The notes: generated by a model from the letters alone, not told the origin. A stretch of DNA of 35,186 nucleotides from Candidatus Velthaea versatilis (GCA_003134035.1 PLAE01000196.1:36681-71866); one strand, 5' to 3'. Shown: positions 14,459 through 23,418, counted from the stretch's first letter. Translations and numbers: made by a program.

Positions 14459-17400
14459 TCAGGAGACGAGAGCGGGTTCGCGTAGTTCATCGATCTCGGG
14501 GTGCGCCGTAGCCGGCGCCGCGTCGAGGGTGGCGGAGATAATCGAGCTCACGCCGGGTTCGGCCATGGTAACCCCGTACATGCGCGACGCCAGCTCCATC
14601 GTTTTCTTGTTATGGGTGACGACGAGAATTTGGGCCGCCGACGCGACTTCGCGAATCATCGCCGATAGCCGGTCGACGTTCGCATCGTCGAGCGCGGCAT
14701 CGACTTCATCGAGCAGATAGAACGGCGACGGCTTGACCCGGATGAGGGCGAAGATCAACGCCGCCGCCGTCATCGCGCGCTCGCCGCCCGAGAGCGCCGG
14801 CAGCGCCGTCATTTTCTTTCCCGGCGGAGCGACGGCGATCTCGATCCCCGTTTCGGAGAGATTGTCCGGATTGGTCTGCCACATCTTGGCCACACCGCCC
14901 GGGAACAACCGCGCGAACATCTCCTCGAACTGCACGCGCACGGCATCGAACGTTTCGTTGAACACGGTCTGGCAGGCCGTCTCGATCTCTTTGATCGTCG
15001 CGAGCAGCGTCTCGCGGGCCCGGCTCAGATCGTCGAGCTGGGCGCGCAGGAACGCTTCGCGCTCGGCTAATTGCGCGCGGTCGGCCTCGGCGTTCAAGTT
15101 GACGTTCGCCAAGCGCGCCAATTCTTCACGCAGCCGCGGCAGCTCGTCGACGACATCGTCGGCCTCTTGCGCATAGCGCTCGGTGACGTCGCGCAGCTCC
15201 TCGTCGCCGGCCGGATTCTGCGCGAAACTCGTCTGCAGCATCCCGAGCTCCGCATCGATCTCGGCCAAGCGCCGGCGGCGGTCTTCGCCGGCGGCGCCGG
15301 CTTCACGCTCCTCGCGCTGCGCAAGGCGCTCGGCGGCTTCCTTCTGAGCGGCTTGGTCGCCGCTCGCTTCGCGGCCGCGGCGCGCGGCTTCGACCGCGGC
15401 GTCGGCGGCGGCGACGGTGCCGCGCGCGCTTCCAAGCTGCGCTTCGAGCGTCACGATCCGGTCGCGCAGCAGCTCGAGTTCGCGCAGCATATGCTCGCGC
15501 GCGGCGGCGGCGCGTTCGACGTTCGCGTCGAGCAGTCCCAGGCGCGTGAATGCGCCCTCGCGCTGCGCGCCCAGCGCGGCCGACGCTTCCCGCAGGGTGC
15601 TCGCCTCGGCCACGACTAGCGCGTGCGCCGCTTCGACGCTTGCGATGTTGTCGCGCGCGGCAGCCAGCGCCGTTTCGAGCTGACCGCGCTGCACGTCGAG
15701 ATCGACGTGATCGTCGGCGACGCCTTCGAGCGCCCGCAGCCGCGCGGCGGTCGCTTCGCGCGCCGCCTGCATCGCGGCGCTGCGCTGCGCTGCGGCATCG
15801 CCTTCGGCGCCCAAGCGGCCGATGTCGGCGGCGAGCGCCTCGAGCTGCGTGCGCACCTCGCGCAGGGCGATCTCGGCCGCGGCCGCGGCGTGCATCGCCG
15901 CTTCGCGTTCGAGGGTGCCGGCAGCGACGGCACCGCGAGCCGCATTGCCGTCGCGTTCGATCGCTTCGAGTTCGGCGCGCAGACCCGGGATGCGTTCGCG
16001 CAGCGACTGGGCCTGCGCGCGGCGTCCCAGAATCGAGCGCTCGCGCCGGTAGCGGCCGCCGGTGATCGCGCCGCCGCCCAGAATCTGTTCGCCCTCGAGC
16101 GTGACGATCGAATCGCGAAACCCCTCGCCGCGCACGAGCCGAATCCCGGTCGGCAGCGCATCGACGATCAGGATCCGGCCGACGAGAAACGCGACGATGC
16201 CGACGTAGGGCGCCGCCGCGCGAACCAGCGTGTGCGCGTAGCCGATTACGCCTGGCCGGCCGGCGAGCGCGCGCAGCGTGTGGCCTTCGCGCGCCGCCAG
16301 CGTGTCGAGCGGCAAGAACGTCGCACGTCCCAATTCGCGTTCGCGCAAGTACGCCACGGCGCGCTCGGCGTCTTCGGACGTCGCGGTGACCAGATTCGAG
16401 AGCCCGGCGCCGAACGCCACGTCGAGCGCGCGGGCGTACGCTTCGTCGACTTCGATGAGATTCGAGACGACGCCGTGCAGACCGCGCAGTTCGCCGCGCG
16501 CCGCCGCTTCGACCACGGCGCGCGTGCCCGGCACGTGCCCTTCGAGGTTGGCTTCGAGCTCTTCGATCGTGTGCAGGCGCGCTTCGGCCGAGGCCAGGTC
16601 GTTGGCGACCGCGCGGTAACGCGTCTGCAGTTCGGCGACCCGCGCGGCGGCCGCATCGCCCCCGGCTTGGGCGGCCGCTGCCGCTTTGCGCTGCGCGCTC
16701 GCTTCGCTTTCGTAGTGGGTCACGAGCGCTTCGCGTTCGTCAACGCCGGCGCGCGCGAGTTCGGCTTGCGCGAGGTTCTTCTCGAGCTCCGCGGCCGCGC
16801 GTCCGATCTCGGCATCGAGCCGGTCGATCTCGGTCTGCGCGCTGTGCAGTTGCGCCCGGCGTTCGGCTTCGCTCGCCGCGCGTTCGGCGGCCAGCGCTTC
16901 GACCGCGCGCAGCTCGTTGTAGATCGCATCGAGTGTGTGGCGCGCCTGCGCGACGGCGGCATAGGCCGCGGTCTCGCGTGCGCGCACGTCGTCGGCCAGC
17001 GGGCCCAGGGCGGCCAGCCGTTCGTCGAGCCCGTCGATGGTCGAGCGCAGGTTGACCCGCTCGGACTCGACGCGTTCGTGATCGGCGACCGAGGACGACG
17101 ACTGGCTCAAGAGGGCGTCGCGCCGCGCGATGGCCGCGGCGCAGTCGGCCTCGAAGCGCGCCAGCGCCGCGCGCGCGGCCTGGGCGGCCTCGCGTTTGGT
17201 CTCGAGTTCGAGTTCGAGCGTGTAAAGCGTGTTGCGCAGCACCGCGAGTTCGGCGCCCAGCACCGCGACGCGGGCCGCCGCACTCGCGGCCGCTTCGTCG
17301 AGCGCGCGCAATTCGCCGCCGACGCGGTCGCGCTCGGCCCGGCGCGAGGCGCTCGCGCGCAAGAACGACAGAATCTCGAGATCGCGCAGCCGCGCCGACA

Positions 17401-18052
17401 CTTTGCGGTAGCGCTTGGCGCGGCGCACGTGCGCGTCGAGTTCGGGGATCCGGCGCTCGAGTTCGGCGATGAGATCGTTGACCCGGATGGCGTTCTGTTC
17501 GGTGCCGTCGAGGCGCCGCAGCGCTTCGGATTTGCGCGCCAGAAACTTCGCGATGCCCGCGGTCTCCTCAAAGAGCGAGCGGCGTTCGGTCGGCTTCGAT
17601 GACAGAATCGCATCGATCTGCCCCTGCGACACGATCGCGTACGAGCCGGGGCCCAGACCCGTTCCCATCAGCAGTTCGACCACGTCGCGCAAACGCACGT
17701 GATTGCGGTTGATGAAGTATTCCGACTCGCCCGCGCGATACGCCCGGCGCGTGATCTGCACTTGCGCATAGTCGAGCGCCAGAGCGCGATCCTCGTTGTC
17801 GAACGTCAGCGTCACTTCGGCCATGCCCAGCGGCTTGCGGCCGGTGTTGCCCGCGAAGATGACGTCTTCCATCTTCTGCGAGCGCAGGCTGCGTGAGGAC
17901 TGCTCGCCGAGCACCCAGCGGATCGCGTCGACGAGATTCGATTTTCCCGATCCGTTGGGGCCGACGACGGCGGTGATGCCGGGAATGAATTCGAGCGTCG
18001 TTGCTTCCGCGAACGTCTTGAATCCAAAGACCTTGAGCGACGTGAACCGCAT
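14459..18052 (-). CDS. smc: chromosome partition ATPase Smc
   Basis: Structural-maintenance-of-chromosomes protein of 1197 residues, normal for bacterial Smc; it compacts and segregates DNA with ScpA/ScpB, which are not in this window. Walker A is VVGPNGSGKSNLVDAIRWVL at about 30-49, with VLGEQSSRSLRS and a Q-loop region (IVSQGQIDAILSSKPTERR). Two long Ala/Arg/Glu-rich coiled coils flank a hinge at about residues 500-665 (HGVVSNLIEVDEAYARALDV to GGGAITGG). The C-terminal head has the signature ALSGGERAMTAAALIFAL near residue 1085 and Walker B FYLLDEVDAALDDANVDRL. It starts three bases after the rnc stop; rnc-smc is a common bacterial pair. The opposite strand has a 659-codon open frame that is only a GC-rich shadow. 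Confidence 0.97.
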   Translation of the reverse strand: MRFTSLKVFGFKTFAEATTLEFIPGITAVVGPNGSGKSNLVDAIRWVLGEQSSRSLRSQKMEDVIFAGNTGRKPLGMAEVTLTFDNEDRALALDYAQVQITRRAYRAGESEYFINRNHVRLRDVVELLMGTGLGPGSYAIVSQGQIDAILSSKPTERRSLFEETAGIAKFLARKSEALRRLDGTEQNAIRVNDLIAELERRIPELDAHVRRAKRYRKVSARLRDLEILSFLRASASRRAERDRVGGELRALDEAAASAAARVAVLGAELAVLRNTLYTLELELETKREAAQAARAALARFEADCAAAIARRDALLSQSSSSVADHERVESERVNLRSTIDGLDERLAALGPLADDVRARETAAYAAVAQARHTLDAIYNELRAVEALAAERAASEAERRAQLHSAQTEIDRLDAEIGRAAAELEKNLAQAELARAGVDEREALVTHYESEASAQRKAAAAAQAGGDAAAARVAELQTRYRAVANDLASAEARLHTIEELEANLEGHVPGTRAVVEAAARGELRGLHGVVSNLIEVDEAYARALDVAFGAGLSNLVTATSEDAERAVAYLRERELGRATFLPLDTLAAREGHTLRALAGRPGVIGYAHTLVRAAAPYVGIVAFLVGRILIVDALPTGIRLVRGEGFRDSIVTLEGEQILGGGAITGGRYRRERSILGRRAQAQSLRERIPGLRAELEAIERDGNAARGAVAAGTLEREAAMHAAAAAEIALREVRTQLEALAADIGRLGAEGDAAAQRSAAMQAAREATAARLRALEGVADDHVDLDVQRGQLETALAAARDNIASVEAAHALVVAEASTLREASAALGAQREGAFTRLGLLDANVERAAAAREHMLRELELLRDRIVTLEAQLGSARGTVAAADAAVEAARRGREASGDQAAQKEAAERLAQREEREAGAAGEDRRRRLAEIDAELGMLQTSFAQNPAGDEELRDVTERYAQEADDVVDELPRLREELARLANVNLNAEADRAQLAEREAFLRAQLDDLSRARETLLATIKEIETACQTVFNETFDAVRVQFEEMFARLFPGGVAKMWQTNPDNLSETGIEIAVAPPGKKMTALPALSGGERAMTAAALIFALIRVKPSPFYLLDEVDAALDDANVDRLSAMIREVASAAQILVVTHNKKTMELASRMYGVTMAEPGVSSIISATLDAAPATAHPEIDELREPALVS

Positions 18053-18055
18053 GCG

Positions 18056-18877
18056 TTAAATGGGTGCTTTCGATTTGGGATTAGGCTTGCGTTTGGAACG
18101 CGCGCGAAACGCGATCACGCGACCGCCGGGCGCCGCGTCGCCTGCGGTCTCGTTCGACGCCGGCGGCGGCGGTGCCTCAGGAGGATTTCGCGCGCGCAAT
18201 GCGGCGAGCGCCATCGCCGCCGCGCTGAGCTGCGCGGCTTTCTTGGACGAGCCGATGCCTTCGCCGAGGATCTCATCGCCGACCCGCACCTGCGACGTAA
18301 AGCGTCGGTCGTGCGCCGGTCCTTCGGCTCGTTCGAGGTAGATCGGCAGCGGGATGCGCCGGGCCTGCGTCAGCTCCTGCAGCGCCGACTTCGCGTCCGC
18401 TTCGGCCATTTCGCTGCGGTCGCTCGGTGCCAAATGTTCGCGCTCGACGAACGCCGCGACGGTCGGCAAATCGGTCGCGAAATAGAGTGACGCGAGATAC
18501 GCCTCGAACGCATCGGACAGGATCGAGGTGTTGTTGCGCCCGGCGTCGGACTCCATCCCCGCGCCGAGCACGACGAGTTCGCCGAACGCGAGTCGGCGAG
18601 CCGTCCGCGCGCAGGCTTCGCCGCTGACCAGCGCGCTTTTGCGGCGCGCGAGTTCGCCCTCGCTGCTGCCGGGGTACGTCATAAAAAGATAGCGCGCGGT
18701 GATGAACCCCAGGATCGCGTCGCCGAAGAACTCGAGCCGCTCGTTGGACGGCCCGGCACTCTCGCGCGCCGCGGATTCATGGACGAAGGCCGGCTCGATC
18801 GCGGCCGGCGTGACGCCCTCGGCAGCACTGAGTTTGAGCAGCGCGCGCAGCCGGCGCCGCCGCGCCTCACCCGGCAT
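18056..18877 (-). CDS. rnc: ribonuclease III
   Basis: Double-strand-specific endoribonuclease for rRNA and mRNA processing, 273 residues (usual 220-240). The catalytic domain has FVHESAARESAGPSNERLEF, the signature ERLEFFGDAILGFITARYLF (acidic residues at 49 and 53), and SILSDAFEAYLASLYFAT with the second acidic pair at 122 and 125. A dsRNA-binding domain at about 160-228 contains SALQELTQARRIPLPIYLER and GIGSSKKAAQLSAAAMALAA. The final 40 residues are a Pro-rich linker and a basic tail (FRARSKRKPNPKSKAPI) beyond the usual end, which might add RNA affinity. The gene lies directly upstream of smc. Confidence 0.96.
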   Translation of the reverse strand: MPGEARRRRLRALLKLSAAEGVTPAAIEPAFVHESAARESAGPSNERLEFFGDAILGFITARYLFMTYPGSSEGELARRKSALVSGEACARTARRLAFGELVVLGAGMESDAGRNNTSILSDAFEAYLASLYFATDLPTVAAFVEREHLAPSDRSEMAEADAKSALQELTQARRIPLPIYLERAEGPAHDRRFTSQVRVGDEILGEGIGSSKKAAQLSAAAMALAALRARNPPEAPPPPASNETAGDAAPGGRVIAFRARSKRKPNPKSKAPI

Positions 18878-18912
18878 TTAGGCCCGGCACCGGGCGTCCG
18901 CCGCCGTCCGCT

Positions 18913-20169
18913 TCACGCGGCGTGCTTTCCGAACACGATCACCGCGTTGTGGCCGCCGAAACCGAAACCGCTCGACATCGCGATGTCGACGTTCACGCGC
19001 CGCGCGACGTTGGGCACGTAATCGAGCCGGCACTCCGGATCGGGCGTCTCGTAGTTGATCGTGGGCGGGATGATGCTGCGGTTGATCGCGAGCACGCTGG
19101 CGATCCCCTCCACCGCGCCCGCCGCGCCGAGCAGATGGCCGTGCATCGACTTGGTCGAGCTCACGGCGAGCACAAAGGCATGCTCGCCGAAAACGCGCTC
19201 GATCGCCTGCGATTCGGCCAAATCGCCCAGCGGCGTCGAGGTCGCGTGCGCGTTGATATAATCGACCTGATCGGGCCGCAGCCGCGCGCTGCGCAGCGCG
19301 CGCGTGAAGGCCAGCGCCACGCCCTTGGATTCGGGATCGGGCTGCGCGATGTGGTAGGCATCGGCCGACTCGCCGTAACCGAGCACTTCGGCGTAGATCC
19401 GCGCGCCGCGCCCCAGCGCGAATTCGCGTTCCTCGAAGATCAGCGCGCCGGCGCCTTCGCCGAGCACGAAGCCCTCGCGGTTCTTATCGAACGGCCGCGA
19501 CGCGCGCGCGGGCTCGGCGTTGCGCGCCGAGAGCGCCTTCATCGAATCGAAGCCGCCCATCGCCGTGCCGATCACCGTGGCTTCGGCCCCCCCGGTCACC
19601 ATCGCGATCGCGTCGCCGAACGCGATCTTCATGTAAGCTACGGCCATCGCGTCGTTCGAGCTGGCGCAGGCGCTGGCAACCGAAAACGTCGGCCCGCGCA
19701 GCCCGTGCTTCATCGAGACATTGCCCGACGCGGCATTGGCCATGAGCATCGGCACGAAGAACGGCGAGATGCGGTCGTAGGCGCCCGTCGGGGTGACGGC
19801 GCGGGTGGTGTCCTCGACGGTGATGATACCGCCGATGCCGGTGGCCAAGATCACGCCGGTCTCCTGACGGATCGCCGGATCGGCCGGAAAGCCGGCGTCG
19901 GCGATCGCGGCGTCGGCGGCGACCGAAGCGAACTGCGCGTAGCGATCCATCCGGCGGGCTTCCTTGCGCCCGATGAGCTTGTCGGGATCGAAGTTCTTTA
20001 CTTCAGCGGCAATGTGGGTGCGCAACTTGCTCGAGTCGAAGGCCGTGATCGGACCGACCCCCGAGCGCCCGTTGATGAGCGCCTCCCAAAATGTCTCGAG
20101 GTCGTTACCTAGGGGTGTCACCGCTCCCAAGCCGGTGATCACGACGCGTCGTTTCTCCAAAACCTTCAC
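18913..20169 (-). CDS. fabF: beta-ketoacyl-ACP synthase II
   Basis: Elongating condensing enzyme of type II fatty-acid synthesis, 418 residues. It begins with RRVVITGLGAVTPLGND, has the active-site FSVASACASSNDAMAVAYMK with the nucleophile Cys at residue 168, NAHATSTPLGDLAE and SSTKSMHGHLLGAAG with the two catalytic histidines, and the C-terminal SSGFGFGGHNAVIVF. The start is a GTG at 20167-20169; an internal TTG three codons later is possible. Genes for FabF usually follow acpP, but here the upstream side is a divergent P450 gene and no ACP gene is present. It probably heads the fabF-rnc-smc-purH transcript. Confidence 0.95.
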   Translation of the reverse strand: MKVLEKRRVVITGLGAVTPLGNDLETFWEALINGRSGVGPITAFDSSKLRTHIAAEVKNFDPDKLIGRKEARRMDRYAQFASVAADAAIADAGFPADPAIRQETGVILATGIGGIITVEDTTRAVTPTGAYDRISPFFVPMLMANAASGNVSMKHGLRGPTFSVASACASSNDAMAVAYMKIAFGDAIAMVTGGAEATVIGTAMGGFDSMKALSARNAEPARASRPFDKNREGFVLGEGAGALIFEEREFALGRGARIYAEVLGYGESADAYHIAQPDPESKGVALAFTRALRSARLRPDQVDYINAHATSTPLGDLAESQAIERVFGEHAFVLAVSSTKSMHGHLLGAAGAVEGIASVLAINRSIIPPTINYETPDPECRLDYVPNVARRVNVDIAMSSGFGFGGHNAVIVFGKHAA

Positions 20170-20277
20170 GACATACGCGCCGGACGGCGCGCGCCCTGCG
20201 CGGCCGCCGCGTTCTGACTTGGTTGCCGTCGCCGTGCAAGCCCGAAACCTCGCCGTGCGCGCCTCATATTATGGAGC

Positions 20278-21657
20278 ATGACCGCCCTGCGCGTCCCGCC
20301 CGGCCCCTCCTCCCTCGAAGCGATGCGCGGCATGCGCAGCATGGGCGGCGGCACGGACCTGCGCGAGATCCCGATTTTCCTCGCCGGCGTCGCCGCGCGC
20401 TACGGCGGGATCGCCCACTGGACGTTCTTCGGCCGGCACTTTTACTTTCTGGACGACCCCGTGCTCATCGAAGAAGCCTTCGTTCTGCAGGCCGGCCACT
20501 ACCGGAAGGGCCGCGGCATCGAGCGGCTCAAGCGGCTCTTGGGCAACGGCCTGCTCTCGAGCGAAGAACCGCTGCATCTGCGGCAGCGGCGGATGATGCA
20601 GCCGGCGTTCCATAAAGAGCGCATCGCGGGCTACGGCAGCCAAATGGTCGCGGCGACGAGCGAGCAGATCGCGGCGTGGCGCTCCGGCAGCGTCCTCGAA
20701 CTCGACGCCGAGATGACCCGTCTCACGCTGACCATCGCCGCCGCGACGCTGTTCACCAGCGACGTCGCCGGACAAACGGAAACGATCCGCGCCGCGCTGA
20801 CCGCCGCGCTGCGCGCATTTCCCGCGTCCCTGTCGACCTTCAGCGAACTGTTCGACGCGCTGCCGGTGCTGCCGGTGACGCGGCGCTTCAACCGGGCCCG
20901 GGCCGAGCTCGATCGCGTGATCTATGGCCTGATCGCCGCGCGCCGAGCGGGACCCGCCGCCGGCCAGGACGACTTGCTCGGCATGCTGCTCGCGGCCCGC
21001 GACGGCGACGCCGCGATGGACGACGTCCAAATCCGCGACGAAGCGATGACGCTGTTCCTGGCCGGCCACGAAACGACCGCGAACGCGCTGAGCTGGACGT
21101 GGTACTTGCTGGCCCGCAACCCGCCCGCCGCCCGGCGGTTGGGCGAAGAGCTGGACGCGGTGCTCGGCGGACGCCTGCCCGAAGCCGCCGACTTGCCCCG
21201 ATTGCGTTACACCCGCGACGTGTTCGCCGAAGCGCTGCGGCTGTATCCGCCAGCCTGGGTGCTCGGCCGGCGCGCGCTGCGCGACACGTCGATCGGCGAG
21301 TATACCGTTCCGCGCGGCTCGGTGGTTCTCGCCAGCCAGCTCGTCACCCAGCGCAATCCGCGGTACTGGGAGGAACCCGAGCGTTTCGAGCCCGGACGCT
21401 GGAGCGGCCCGGCGCCGCCGCGCTTCGCCTATTTCCCGTTCGGCGGCGGCGTGCGGCGCTGCATCGGCGAGTCGTTCGCGTGGATGGAAGGCGTGCTGCT
21501 GATCGCGGTCATCGCGCAGCGCCTGCGCTTCGAGGCGCTCGACCCCGCCGAGATCGGCATCGAGCCGCTCGTCACGCTGCGTCCGCGGTCGGCGATCCGC
21601 CTGCGCGCCAGTACGCGTGAGACGGCGAGCGGAGCGGTTTCCGGCACACCGCACTGA
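20278..21657 (+). CDS. cytochrome P450
   Basis: A 459-residue soluble-type P450 monooxygenase. The I-helix oxygen-activation motif is FLAGHETTANALSWTWYLLA, the K-helix ExxR is EALRLYPPAW, and the heme-binding loop is FPFGGGVRRCIGESFAWMEG with the axial cysteine at residue 395. The PERFEPGRW stretch is the usual meander. The N-terminus has no clear membrane anchor. The pattern (AGHETTAN, FPFGGGxRxCIG) is that of the bacterial CYP102/CYP110/fatty-acid or terpenoid-type group, but substrate cannot be read. The ATG at 20278 has GGAG only two bases away, so initiation may be leaderless; ATATTAT lies just upstream. A secreted hydrolase gene follows closely on the same strand. No ferredoxin partner is nearby. 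Confidence 0.94.
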   Translation: MTALRVPPGPSSLEAMRGMRSMGGGTDLREIPIFLAGVAARYGGIAHWTFFGRHFYFLDDPVLIEEAFVLQAGHYRKGRGIERLKRLLGNGLLSSEEPLHLRQRRMMQPAFHKERIAGYGSQMVAATSEQIAAWRSGSVLELDAEMTRLTLTIAAATLFTSDVAGQTETIRAALTAALRAFPASLSTFSELFDALPVLPVTRRFNRARAELDRVIYGLIAARRAGPAAGQDDLLGMLLAARDGDAAMDDVQIRDEAMTLFLAGHETTANALSWTWYLLARNPPAARRLGEELDAVLGGRLPEAADLPRLRYTRDVFAEALRLYPPAWVLGRRALRDTSIGEYTVPRGSVVLASQLVTQRNPRYWEEPERFEPGRWSGPAPPRFAYFPFGGGVRRCIGESFAWMEGVLLIAVIAQRLRFEALDPAEIGIEPLVTLRPRSAIRLRASTRETASGAVSGTPH

Positions 21658-21692
21658 ACCCGAACCAACGGCGCATGGACGAACAAAAGACG

Positions 21693-21699
21693 AAAGGAG
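21693..21699 (+). promoter_or_regulatory. ribosome-binding site that argues for a CTG start
   Basis: AAAGGAG is the strongest Shine-Dalgarno match in this part of the window. Four bases after it, in the hydrolase frame, is CTG (21704-21706). No ATG, GTG or TTG lies at workable spacing in any frame. The following codons give a textbook signal-peptide n-region, which supports initiation here. Confidence 0.5.
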
Positions 21700-21703
21700 C
21701 GCG

Positions 21704-22996
21704 CTGCGCAACGAGCGGATTTTCGTTCGTGTGCTGGCCGCCGTTTTCGTCGCTGTTTTCGTCGCCGGACTCGCCGCTCCGGCAGGCGCGCAAGCCCAGC
21801 CCATGACGCCCGAGGGCTCGACGCCGGCGTCGGCGGTCTCCGCGTCCCCCACGCCGAGCGCGAGCCCGGCGGCCGATGCGGCGCGCGACCGCGTCGATGC
21901 GCTGCTGCGCGGCGGACACGCCGACCCGGCGTGGTTCGCCGCAGTGTTTCTGGCCCAGGTTTCCCCGGCTCAAGTCGACGCCATCGTGGCTCAGCTCAGA
22001 GCCGCCCTCGGGGCCTACCGCAGCGTCGACGGAGCCAAGGGTGTCTACACCGCGCACTTCGAGAAGGGAACCGACGAGGTGCGCATCCACCTCGACGGCG
22101 AGGCAAAAATCGACGGCCTGTTCTTCCGGCCGCCGGTTATTGCGGCGTCGTCGCTCGACGACGCGCTGGATCGATTCCGGCATCTGGATGGCAGCGTTAC
22201 CTACCTCCTTACGGTCGGAACGGACGGCCGCTCAGAACGCGCGGCGCACGATCCGGCGACGCCGCAGGCGGTCGGTTCGGCCTTCAAATTAGCCGTGCTC
22301 GCGGCCGTTGGCGACGAGATCGCAGCCGGCCGGCGGCATTGGGACGAAGTCGTTCCGCTTGATCCCGCCTGGAAAAGCCTGCCCAGCGGCGTGATGGCCG
22401 GCTGGCCCAACGGACTGCCGGTTACCCTGGCGACGTATGCCGCCCAAATGATTTCCATCAGCGACAACACCGCCGCCGACGCGCTCATTCGGATCGCCGG
22501 ACCGGACGCGCTCGCCCGCTACGCGGAATCGAATCAGCCGTTTCTCACGACCCGCCAAGCCTTCACCCTCAAATCGAAGGGCGCCGCCGCGCTACGCGAC
22601 GCGTACCTTGCCGCCGCCTCGCCGTCGGCGCGGGCAGCGGTTCTGGCCCGAATCGACGGACTGCCGCTGCCCGCCCCGGCCGACATCGAATCGAAGCCGA
22701 CCCTTGGCATCGAGTGGCACTATAGCGTGCGCGATTTGTGCCGGCTCATGGGGCGGGTCGCCGATCTCCCGCTTATGACGATCAACCCGGGCATCGCCGA
22801 CGCGGCGCGGTTCGCGCGGGTCGCTTTCAAGGGCGGCTCCGATGTGGGGGTGATCAACTTCACGACCCAGGCGACGACCGTCGCGGGCGCGACGTTCTGC
22901 TTCTCGGCGACGCTCAACAATTCGTCGCAGTCCGTCGACGAGCACGCGTTCGCGAATGCCGTCGGTGCGGTCTTGGGGCTGCTGGCTCGGGATTGA
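21704..22996 (+). CDS. secreted serine hydrolase, class A beta-lactamase-like with ORF12-type N-terminal domain
   Basis: Starting at CTG 21704, the product has a charged n-region (RNERIFVR), a hydrophobic core [20 protein letters not shown] and a likely signal-peptidase site at AGA-QA, then a Ser/Pro/Ala-rich linker (about 35-60). Residues 60-145 resemble the NTF2-like domain of ORF12-type serine hydrolases (clavulanate-cluster ORF12 and relatives). The penicillin-recognition fold follows with SAFK (192-195), SDN (253-255) and a KGG in [12 protein letters not shown] in place of KTG. I see no ExxLN omega-loop motif, so true beta-lactam hydrolysis is doubtful; esterase or amidase activity is possible. 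Other starts are GTG 21617 (inside the P450 gene) and GTG 21731. It is probably co-transcribed with the P450. Confidence 0.8.
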   Translation: MRNERIFVRVLAAVFVAVFVAGLAAPAGAQAQPMTPEGSTPASAVSASPTPSASPAADAARDRVDALLRGGHADPAWFAAVFLAQVSPAQVDAIVAQLRAALGAYRSVDGAKGVYTAHFEKGTDEVRIHLDGEAKIDGLFFRPPVIAASSLDDALDRFRHLDGSVTYLLTVGTDGRSERAAHDPATPQAVGSAFKLAVLAAVGDEIAAGRRHWDEVVPLDPAWKSLPSGVMAGWPNGLPVTLATYAAQMISISDNTAADALIRIAGPDALARYAESNQPFLTTRQAFTLKSKGAAALRDAYLAAASPSARAAVLARIDGLPLPAPADIESKPTLGIEWHYSVRDLCRLMGRVADLPLMTINPGIADAARFARVAFKGGSDVGVINFTTQATTVAGATFCFSATLNNSSQSVDEHAFANAVGAVLGLLARD

Positions 22997-23020
22997 GCCG
23001 CCGCGCGAACGAACGGCGGC
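22997..23020 (+). terminator. GC-rich hairpin after the serine hydrolase gene
   Basis: GCCGCCG (22997-23003) and CGGCGGC (23014-23020) can form a seven-pair stem with a ten-base loop immediately after the hydrolase stop codon. No T-run follows, so it is at best a weak or protein-assisted terminator or an mRNA-end stabiliser. Confidence 0.3.
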
Positions 23021-23025
23021 GACGG

Positions 23026-23055
23026 TTGCGGCAGCACGGCGGTCTCTGGTACAAT
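23026..23055 (+). promoter_or_regulatory. rpmA promoter (extended -10)
   Basis: TTGCGG (23026-23031), an 18-base spacer and TGG-TACAAT (TACAAT at 23050-23055, five of six to consensus with an extended TGn) make a good housekeeping-type promoter. The expected start point near 23062 is about three bases before the rpmA ATG, so the message would be essentially leaderless. Confidence 0.6.
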
Positions 23056-23064
23056 CCCAGGGTT

Positions 23065-23346
23065 ATGTTCTTCTTCGATCTGCAGCTTTTCGCGTCCAAA
23101 AAGGGTGCCGGCTCGACCCGCAACGGTCGCGATTCGAATGCCCAGCGGCTGGGCGTCAAGCGTTTCGGCGGGCAACTTGTCGTGCCGGGCAACGTGATCG
23201 TGCGCCAGCGCGGCACCCAGTTTTACCCGGGGCTCGGCGTCGGCATGGGTAAGGATCATACCCTCTTCGCGCTCGTCGAGGGCCACGTATCGTTCACGAG
23301 CGCGCGCAACCGCAAGCACGTCAACGTCGTCCCGGCCGCGTTATAG
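23065..23346 (+). CDS. rpmA: 50S ribosomal protein L27 with cleavable N-terminal extension
   Basis: Ribosomal protein L27, 93 residues. After a ten-residue leader [10 protein letters not shown] the canonical mature N-terminus [20 protein letters not shown] begins, then [20 protein letters not shown] and [20 protein letters not shown]. In Firmicutes and some related lineages L27 carries just such an LxxQxFA leader that the cysteine protease Prp removes; most proteobacterial L27 begins directly at the mature end. The leader here therefore predicts a Prp homologue in this genome. Neither prp nor rplU, the usual neighbours, is adjacent: a hydrolase gene precedes rpmA and a terminator follows it. 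It is probably a single-gene transcript. Confidence 0.96.
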   Translation: MFFFDLQLFASKKGAGSTRNGRDSNAQRLGVKRFGGQLVVPGNVIVRQRGTQFYPGLGVGMGKDHTLFALVEGHVSFTSARNRKHVNVVPAAL

Positions 23347-23418
23347 TGGACTGCGCCGTCGTTTTCGGGTCGCGCCCGAGCTGCCCGTAGTTCGGGTGAC
23401 GGCTTCGCGCGCTTGTCC

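Noticed and set aside
15623-17602. 659-codon open frame antisense to smc
   Set aside because: It mirrors the Ala/Arg/Glu-rich coiled coil in a GC-rich genome; the product is low-complexity Arg/Ala/Gly sequence with no family pattern.
18922-20112. 396-codon open frame antisense to fabF
   Set aside because: FabF is complete on the other strand; this frame has no conserved motif.
20269-21852. 527-codon open frame antisense to the P450 and hydrolase genes
   Set aside because: The opposite strand shows complete P450 motifs; this frame is Arg/Gly/Asp-rich with no recognisable domain.
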